A DNA stretch of 10,155 nt, taken from positions 1 to 10,155 of the forward strand of contig JAMBLK010000253.1 of the NCBI GenBank assembly GCA_023336855.1, in the 5' to 3' direction. Positions within the stretch are counted from its first letter, which is position 1. Every line of letters starts with the position of its first letter. The notes under the pieces were generated by a model. That model saw only the letters and a list, made by a program, of their open reading frames with translations. It did no database searches and had not been told where the DNA came from. The position numbers and the translations under genes were made by a program. Positions 5,973 to 10,155 of the stretch are shown here, piece by piece. The stretch comes from Actinomycetes bacterium (lineage in GTDB: Bacteria > Actinomycetota > Acidimicrobiia > Spongiisociales > UBA5794).

Positions 5973-7924
5973 CCCAACTCGTCGGCTACCCACGCTAGGT
6001 CCAACTCTTCAAGGGTCTCTCTGGGCGGGTTTCCGGTTTCCGGGTCCCATCCTGCCAACCGGTAGTAGGTCTCGATGGCCTCGATATTCGTGGCTCGATC
6101 CACCGTGGATCCGGCGCTCGCTCCGTCTTGCAACGGTTCGTCGTAGAGGCGTTTCGGGAGCGTATCCCGGTCGCGGGTGATGCCCTCCCTGGCGTTGAAC
6201 GCTCGCAACATGTTGACCCGCCGGCGCCCATACGTGAGGAGATCGTCGACCGTCGTCTCCATACCGGTGACCGCGGTTACGACGGCAGCGAGATCATCCA
6301 TGCCGAGGAGTTCCCATGCCGGCCCGAAGACGAACTGGCAAACGTTCGCGGTGTCCATTGCGGAGTAGGCGTACTGGGTCGTGAGGGCATAGCGCACCTT
6401 CTCCTCGTTGATGGAGTCGGCGGGTTGAGGGTCGGTCAAACCAAGGTCGGCCATGCGTTTGCCGTACTTCTCGGGACTGCTTGCGATCGTGTCGGGTGTG
6501 TACATCCCGTCGTGCTCGCTGGACTGGTGATCCGCGCCGAACGGATTGACGGCGTAGATGACGCCCAGGGTCGGCTTGACCTGGGGCATGTGGGCTGGAA
6601 GTTCGGCGCCCTTCACGGTGATGGAGAGGTCTTCGGCGCCGTTGCCGATCATGGCAGCGGCGGCGGCGGACCCTTCGGCAAGGATATCGCCGATGCCTTC
6701 ACGAAGGAGGGTCTTCTCGAGCATGGCGATCATCGCTTCGGCGTCGCCCCACTTCAGTTCGATGCCACCGGTGTCCTCGGCGGTGATCAGGCCCCTTTCG
6801 AAACAATCGATGGCGAACGCCATGGTTCCACCGGCAGCGATCGTGTCGACGCCGTACTGGTTGCAGAGCTGATTCGCGTATGCGATGGCGTGGAGGTCGT
6901 CGATGCCGCAATCCGAACCGAACATTGCAGCCGTCTCGTACTCGGGACCTCCCGATTCCGGGTTCAACGCCTTGTCCATCCACTCGTCCTTGACGACCCT
7001 CTTGCAGCGGACCGCACACGAGTAGCAGGTTTCACGGCCCTGCTTCAGTTGGTTGTCTTCGTCGGCTCCGCGAAGGAGCTCGTCGAAGAGCCGCTCGCCA
7101 CCGATGTTCTTCGCAGCGTCGAACCCAAACGACCCGCTCTGGTAGTTGCGTGTCGGCAGGCCTCCGACGGCACTCTGGCCTTCGAGGATGCCGATCGTTC
7201 CGTACTTGGCGAGCTCCCACACGTCTTCGTCACCTCGAACGAGAGGCACCGCTCGCTGGACGATGGCTCGAAGTGCCTCGGGATCCGCCATGGGCAGCTT
7301 CTTCTTGCCTCCCCGAACGGCGATCGCCTTGAGCATCTTGCTGCCCATGACGGCCCCCATTCCGGTCCGTCCATGGGCACGGGTCGACATCGACATGATG
7401 GCGGCAAAGCGGACCTTTTTCTCGCCCGCCGGTCCGACCTGGAGGACTTCGATGCGGTCATCCTCGAGCTCGGTCTTGAGTGCCGCCTCTACCTCCAGCG
7501 TTGTTTCGCCCCAGAGATGTGAGGCGTCTCGCAGTTCGGCTTCTCCTTTGTTGATCCAGAGGTACACGGGCTTCGGCGAGATCCCGCGCACGACGATGCC
7601 GTCGAATCCTGCGAACTTGAGTTCCGCGGGCCAGAAGCCGCCGGCCTGACTGTCGCCGACGCCGCCGGTGATGGGTGACTTGGCAACCACGGTGCAGCGG
7701 CTCTGCCCGGCGATGGGTGCCCCGGTCGGTCCGGAGAGCATGAAGGCGAGGGTGTTCTCGGGTCCGTAGGGATCCACGCCTGCGGACGTGTTCTTGAGGA
7801 GGTAGTAGAGGCCGAGTGCGCTGCCTCCCAGATAGGTCCGGTACAGCTCGTCCGACGGCTCCTCGATCTCGAGGGTTCCTGTGGTCAGGTCGACGTGAAG
7901 AATCTTCCCTGCGTAACCGAACAT
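5966..7924 (-). CDS. Aldehyde:ferredoxin oxidoreductase (AOR) family tungsten/molybdenum pyranopterin enzyme
   Basis: A 652-residue cytoplasmic enzyme of the AOR family, whose members oxidise aldehydes to carboxylic acids (or run the reverse) using a bis-pyranopterin tungsten cofactor and one 4Fe-4S cluster; Pyrococcus AOR is about 605 residues. The N-terminal domain (1-210) has the cofactor-binding GPTGAPIAGQSRC (65-77) and GVGDSQAGGFWPAELK (88-103). Cluster ligands are Cys300, Cys303, Cys307 (CYSCAVRC) and Cys529 in DTANVC, spaced as in Pyrococcus AOR. GGPEYE (325-330) holds the conserved active-site Glu, and His466 (GADH) aligns with the proposed catalytic His. NQYGVD (355-360) is the counterpart of the pterin-binding DxxGLD motif. 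The substrate is unknown. No signal peptide and no ferredoxin or small electron-transfer subunit adjoins it. Start: the ATG at 7924 has AAGGAG 9 bases upstream; a frame reaching 8017 would run through spacer sequence. Two moeA genes follow on the same strand, fitting a dedicated cofactor-loading operon. Confidence 0.93.
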   Translation of the reverse strand: MFGYAGKILHVDLTTGTLEIEEPSDELYRTYLGGSALGLYYLLKNTSAGVDPYGPENTLAFMLSGPTGAPIAGQSRCTVVAKSPITGGVGDSQAGGFWPAELKFAGFDGIVVRGISPKPVYLWINKGEAELRDASHLWGETTLEVEAALKTELEDDRIEVLQVGPAGEKKVRFAAIMSMSTRAHGRTGMGAVMGSKMLKAIAVRGGKKKLPMADPEALRAIVQRAVPLVRGDEDVWELAKYGTIGILEGQSAVGGLPTRNYQSGSFGFDAAKNIGGERLFDELLRGADEDNQLKQGRETCYSCAVRCKRVVKDEWMDKALNPESGGPEYETAAMFGSDCGIDDLHAIAYANQLCNQYGVDTIAAGGTMAFAIDCFERGLITAEDTGGIELKWGDAEAMIAMLEKTLLREGIGDILAEGSAAAAAMIGNGAEDLSITVKGAELPAHMPQVKPTLGVIYAVNPFGADHQSSEHDGMYTPDTIASSPEKYGKRMADLGLTDPQPADSINEEKVRYALTTQYAYSAMDTANVCQFVFGPAWELLGMDDLAAVVTAVTGMETTVDDLLTYGRRRVNMLRAFNAREGITRDRDTLPKRLYDEPLQDGASAGSTVDRATNIEAIETYYRLAGWDPETGNPPRETLEELDLAWVADELGI

Positions 7925-7983
7925 CTCGTCGCTCTCCTTGGTGGCACTGTGATCGGGCCACGATAGTTGGAAACCGGGCGTCA

Positions 7984-8018
7984 CAGGCGACAGGGACCAG
8001 GCAACAGGCAACAGCAAG
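7984..8018. repeat. Five 7-base tandem units of CAGGCAA type
   Basis: Cut every 7 bases from 7984 the plus strand reads CAGGCGA, CAGGGAC, CAGGCAA, CAGGCAA, CAGCAAG. It has the same 7-base period as the two tracts at 1252-1329 but an unrelated unit. It lies immediately upstream of the presumed oxidoreductase promoter. Confidence 0.75.
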
Positions 8019-8024
8019 GACGCC

Positions 8025-8050
8025 GGTCCCCCGGCGAAGGCCGGGGGACC
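8025..8050 (-). terminator. Strong GC hairpin ending the PadR-NfeD-slipin operon
   Basis: GGTCCCCCGGC and GCCGGGGGACC are exact reverse complements: an 11-bp stem closed by a 4-base loop (GAAG on the plus strand, CTTC on the minus). It lies 10 bases past the slipin TAG stop on the minus strand. The sequence after it is only moderately T-rich (GGCGTCCTTGCTGTTGCC), with no classical U-run. It most likely ends or attenuates the slipin transcript and insulates the oxidoreductase gene. Confidence 0.7.
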
Positions 8051-8074
8051 GCTACTCAGCTACTCAGCTACTTC
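8051..8074. repeat. Three 8-base tandem units of GCTACTCA running into the slipin stop
   Basis: The plus strand reads GCTACTCA, GCTACTCA, GCTACTTC. On the minus (coding) strand the repeat supplies the last slipin codons (Val-Ala-Glu) and the TAG stop (8060-8062), then continues 9 bases beyond. The unit is a circular permutation of the CTCAGCTA octamer at 5941-5972, in the same orientation. Confidence 0.75.
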
Positions 8075-8980
8075 ATCCTGATTCGCGAAGATCTCGCCGA
8101 TCGCTCCGAGGGATCCGAGGATCCCGGCGGTCTCCATCGGCAGGAACAGCTTCGTTGCCTTGCCATCTGCGATTCCCTGGAGGGCCTCCAAGTATTTGAT
8201 GGCGATGAGGTCCGGTGTCGGGTCGCCGGTGTGGATCGCTCCGTAGACCCGCTCGATCGCCTGGCCCTCGCCCTCTGCGAGCGTGAGTAGTTGGAACTTC
8301 TCTGCGTCGGCGACCTCCCTGATCGCCTGTGCCTGTCCTTCGGCCTCGAGGATTCGGGACTGTTTCACGCCCTCGGCTCTGAGGATCTGGGACCGCTTCT
8401 CGCCCTCGGCCTCGGTGACGACCGCACGGCGCTCGCGCTCCGCCTTCATCTGGCGGTGCATGGCCTGGGTGACGTCGACCGGCGGGTCGATCCGCTGGAT
8501 CTCCACACGAACGACCCTCGTTCCCCAGACATCGGTCGCTTCGTCGAGGATCTCCCGGAGCTCCGTGTTGATCGTCTCACGAGACGTCAGCGCGGCATCG
8601 AGGTCCATGTCTCCGATGACGTTACGAAGGTTCGTCTGAGCCAGTTTCGTCGCGGCGAGTATGAAATTCGCCACGTTGTACATCAGCTTCATCGGGTCGG
8701 TCGCCTGGTAATAGACGACGGCATCGACCGTCACGACCACGTTGTCCTTCGTGATGACCTCTTGCGGTGGAACGTCGACGACCTGCTCCCGCATGTCGAC
8801 CTTCCTCATCTTCTCGATGAATGGGACGATCATGTGGAAACCCGGGCCCACGGTCTTGCGGTACCGGCCGAATCGTTCGATGAGACCCTGCTCGTGCTGC
8901 TGGACGATCTTGATGGCGAGCGCCACGTAGATCACGAGGAGCAGGATGAAGGCCAGGACTACTACTGCTGCTGCAGTCAT
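8060..8980 (-). CDS. SPFH/band-7 domain slipin (stomatin/QmcA-like)
   Basis: A 306-residue membrane-anchored SPFH protein, the family that forms scaffold rings and microdomains in membranes. Residues 4-24 are a single hydrophobic N-terminal anchor. The SPFH domain spans about 25-185: EQGLIERFGRY (30-40), GPGFHMIVPF (45-54), VPPQEVITKDNV (70-81), the VDAVVYYQ strand (85-92), LRNVIGDMDLDAAL (118-131) and DVWGTRVVRVEI (150-161). An Ala/Glu-rich coiled-coil region (about 178-245) contains the repeated AEGxxxS/A pattern (191, 202, 213) typical of stomatin-like proteins. The tail keeps YLEAL and LFLPMET (263-284), usual in QmcA and slipin-2 proteins. Start: the ATG at 8980 has AAAGGGA 5 bases upstream. 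It lies 43 bp after the NfeD fusion gene, the standard pairing for this family. Its last three residues are encoded by an octamer repeat. Slipin versus QmcA naming is uncertain. Confidence 0.95.
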   Translation of the reverse strand: MTAAAVVVLAFILLLVIYVALAIKIVQQHEQGLIERFGRYRKTVGPGFHMIVPFIEKMRKVDMREQVVDVPPQEVITKDNVVVTVDAVVYYQATDPMKLMYNVANFILAATKLAQTNLRNVIGDMDLDAALTSRETINTELREILDEATDVWGTRVVRVEIQRIDPPVDVTQAMHRQMKAERERRAVVTEAEGEKRSQILRAEGVKQSRILEAEGQAQAIREVADAEKFQLLTLAEGEGQAIERVYGAIHTGDPTPDLIAIKYLEALQGIADGKATKLFLPMETAGILGSLGAIGEIFANQDEVAE

Positions 8981-9023
8981 TGCTTTCCCTTTCTGTTAGA
9001 TGGCTTGTTCTTGCTGTGAATAC

Positions 9024-9812
9024 CTAGTCGGCGGTCGGAGGAATCGGTTCGACGACAAACCGCGTACCTCTCACCTCCGCGATTCTCACCACGGCACCCT
9101 TCGGGATCTCGATGTCGGAGTCGACGGTTGCACGCCATTCCTCCGTTCCCATCTTGACCATGCCGCTCGTGTCATAGTGACCCACCGGTTCGAGGACGAT
9201 CGCATTTCTCCCAACGTACCGTTCCCCACCGACCTGGGCGGACACGTCGGACTCCTGCTCGCTCTTGGCGAACCGTTGGAGCACCGCAAGGAAGACGACC
9301 GAGATCACGACGAATGTGACGAGTTGAAGCGGCACCGATACGCCGATGAAGGCGAGGACCGCCGCAGCGGCTGCGCCCACGGCGAATGGGAGGAGGAAGA
9401 ACCCGACGGTGAGGAGCTCTCCGATCGAGAGGATCACTGCCGCGGCGATCCAGATCCATCTCCATTGTTCAGCGTCCACGGCTGCTCCCTTCGGTGCGAG
9501 GATTGCCACGGCGGCGAAGGCGATGCCGAGCAATCCGATGGTGAGCCCGATCCAGAGTGCACTGGATCGGGTCTGGTCGTCTTCATTTCTATCGACTCGT
9601 GCCGAGCCGCGATAAGCCGCGGCCCATGTTTCGGCGAACACTGTGAGGTCCGTGCCGACAACACTATCGACCGATTGGCCGGCAGCAGTTGCCTCGGTGA
9701 GGTGATCGGCCAGTTCGTCGCGCATCTCTCCGACGGTGTCGCGGGGAACGCCGGTGTCCCGCCAGTAGCGGGCGCATTCGTTGACAGTTCTGTCGACGTT
9801 TCGGTCAGTCAC
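9024..9812 (-). CDS. HAAS/DUF1700-like domain fused to an NfeD-like membrane protein
   Basis: A 262-residue membrane protein. Residues about 8-70 form a soluble helical domain (VNECARYWRD at 10-19, MRDELADHLTEA at 30-41, ending in WAAAYRG) that resembles the HAAS/DUF1700-type domain usually encoded beside PadR regulators. After a charged linker comes one hydrophobic span (86-106). From about 118 the protein is a typical short NfeD: spans near 118-137, 138-157 and 161-180, with the SIGELLTVGFFLLPF motif (129-143), then an OB-fold-like C-terminal domain (about 197-256, VGRNAIVLEPVG and GAVVRIAEVRG). It has no ClpP-like protease domain. NfeD proteins partner SPFH proteins, and the slipin gene follows. 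Start: the GTG at 9812 has GGAGGT 4 bases upstream and overlaps the padR stop by 8 bases (GTGACTGA); an ATG at 9824 has no ribosome site. The HAAS assignment is by pattern only; NfeD is secure. Confidence 0.87.
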   Translation of the reverse strand: MTDRNVDRTVNECARYWRDTGVPRDTVGEMRDELADHLTEATAAGQSVDSVVGTDLTVFAETWAAAYRGSARVDRNEDDQTRSSALWIGLTIGLLGIAFAAVAILAPKGAAVDAEQWRWIWIAAAVILSIGELLTVGFFLLPFAVGAAAAAVLAFIGVSVPLQLVTFVVISVVFLAVLQRFAKSEQESDVSAQVGGERYVGRNAIVLEPVGHYDTSGMVKMGTEEWRATVDSDIEIPKGAVVRIAEVRGTRFVVEPIPPTAD

Positions 9813-10140
9813 GTTCACCTCCATCCAGTATCGCTGAGACTCCTGTGCTCAGATCCTGCCACTCTTCCATCCATTCCTCGAGGCGTACTCTGCCGGGTTT
9901 TACGATCCGGTAGTACTTTCTGGGCGGTCCGCTTCCGTCCGCCTCGACGAAGTACCCCTCGACCAGTCCGGCCTTCTGGAGTCGTGAGAGCGTCGGATAG
10001 ATACTGCCATCGCTTACGAGTTTGACCCCGCGTTCGTTCAGTTTCGCCGCCATCTCATATCCATAGCTCGGTTCTTCGTCGATGAGCGAGAGCAGACACA
10101 TGTCGAGCACCCCCTTGAGGAGTTGCGAGCTGTGATCCAC
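9805..10140 (-). CDS. PadR family transcriptional regulator
   Basis: A 111-residue DNA-binding protein of the short PadR subtype: a winged helix and a brief C-terminal helix, normally a dimeric repressor. LLKGVLDMCLLSLIDEEPSYGYEM (7-30, in two segments around LSLI) is the classical PadR opening with the SYGYE motif; SDGSIYPTLSRLQKAGLV (43-60) is the recognition helix; the wing is GPPRKYYRIVKPGR (71-84). The effector is unknown. It opens a three-gene operon with the HAAS-NfeD fusion (8-base overlap) and slipin. In many genomes the gene after padR encodes an HAAS/DUF1700 membrane protein, and the same layout is seen here, so it probably regulates this operon. Start: the GTG at 10140 has AAGGAG (10147-10152) 6 bases upstream. 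The window ends 15 bases above the start, so its promoter and any operator are not visible. Confidence 0.94.
   Translation of the reverse strand: MDHSSQLLKGVLDMCLLSLIDEEPSYGYEMAAKLNERGVKLVSDGSIYPTLSRLQKAGLVEGYFVEADGSGPPRKYYRIVKPGRVRLEEWMEEWQDLSTGVSAILDGGERD
9817..9822 (-). promoter_or_regulatory. Ribosome site deciding the start of the HAAS-NfeD gene
   Basis: GGAGGT on the minus strand sits inside the last codons of padR, 4 bases before the GTG at 9812. It is the strongest ribosome site in this operon and overlaps the alternative ATG at 9822-9824, which it therefore rules out. Translation of the fusion gene is likely coupled to padR. Confidence 0.6.
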
Positions 10141-10155
10141 TGTCCGCTCCTTCCA

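Larger units (their letters stand above)
7925..8059. promoter_or_regulatory. Spacer holding the oxidoreductase promoter region, heptad repeats and a terminator
   Basis: These 135 bp separate the slipin stop from the oxidoreductase start. Reading the minus strand they hold an octamer tract, a strong hairpin (8025-8050), a heptad tract (7984-8018), then about 60 unique bases ending in the AAGGAG ribosome site (7934-7939). Because the hairpin lies upstream, the oxidoreductase gene should have its own promoter between about 7940 and 8020. TATCGT around 7960 is a possible -10, but I could not pair it with a good -35. Confidence 0.4.

Noticed and set aside
6128..7522. Open frame of 464 codons on the plus strand
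   Set aside because: It lies wholly antisense to the oxidoreductase, whose motifs are unambiguous, and its translation shows no recognisable domain. Long antisense open frames are expected in GC-rich genes.
9000..10025. Open frame of 341 codons on the plus strand
   Set aside because: It is antisense to both the NfeD fusion and PadR, is biased to Asp, Glu, Arg and His as mirror frames are, and has no ribosome site or domain pattern.

Overview
This is a GC-rich (roughly 60-65%), densely packed bacterial stretch with nine protein-coding genes, no RNA genes and no sign of phage or transposon. Codon choice, frequent GTG starts, Lgt without a lipobox partner nearby, and spacers filled with 7- or 8-base repeats suggest a high-GC actinobacterium, possibly an uncultured Acidimicrobiia-like lineage. 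That placement is an impression from the sequence and was not tested by phylogeny.

Layout. Positions 81-1238 (minus) encode an M20D-type metallo-amidohydrolase, followed by a 12-bp palindrome that probably ends its transcript. A divergent spacer (1239-1407) carrying two tandem-repeat tracts separates it from a two-gene plus-strand operon: an AhpD/carboxymuconolactone decarboxylase-like protein (1408-1755) and the lipoprotein diacylglyceryl transferase Lgt (1752-2690), which overlap by ATGA. Only 16 bp later a long minus-strand block ends. Read in its own direction, that block is a tungsten-type aldehyde:ferredoxin oxidoreductase family enzyme (5966-7924), a MoeA-like protein (4635-5855) and a MoeA fused to a periplasmic-binding-protein-like domain (2707-4638); the two moeA genes overlap by GTGA. 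Upstream again, also on the minus strand, is a second operon: a PadR-family regulator (9805-10140), a fusion of an HAAS/DUF1700-like domain to an NfeD-like membrane protein (9024-9812) and an SPFH/slipin protein (8060-8980). A strong GC hairpin (8025-8050) separates this operon from the oxidoreductase.

How the genes work together. The oxidoreductase needs a pyranopterin cofactor loaded with tungsten (or molybdenum). The two adjacent MoeA-type proteins are the kind of enzyme that inserts the metal, and the binding-protein-like domain could sense or select the oxyanion, so the three genes look like one metal-enzyme module. The PadR/HAAS-NfeD/slipin set looks like a self-regulated membrane-microdomain module in which the sensor domain that usually accompanies a PadR regulator has been welded onto NfeD. 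The points most worth following up are that fusion, the MoeA pair beside the oxidoreductase, the altered active-site motifs of the stand-alone MoeA, and the 7/8-base repeat tracts that run into stop codons.
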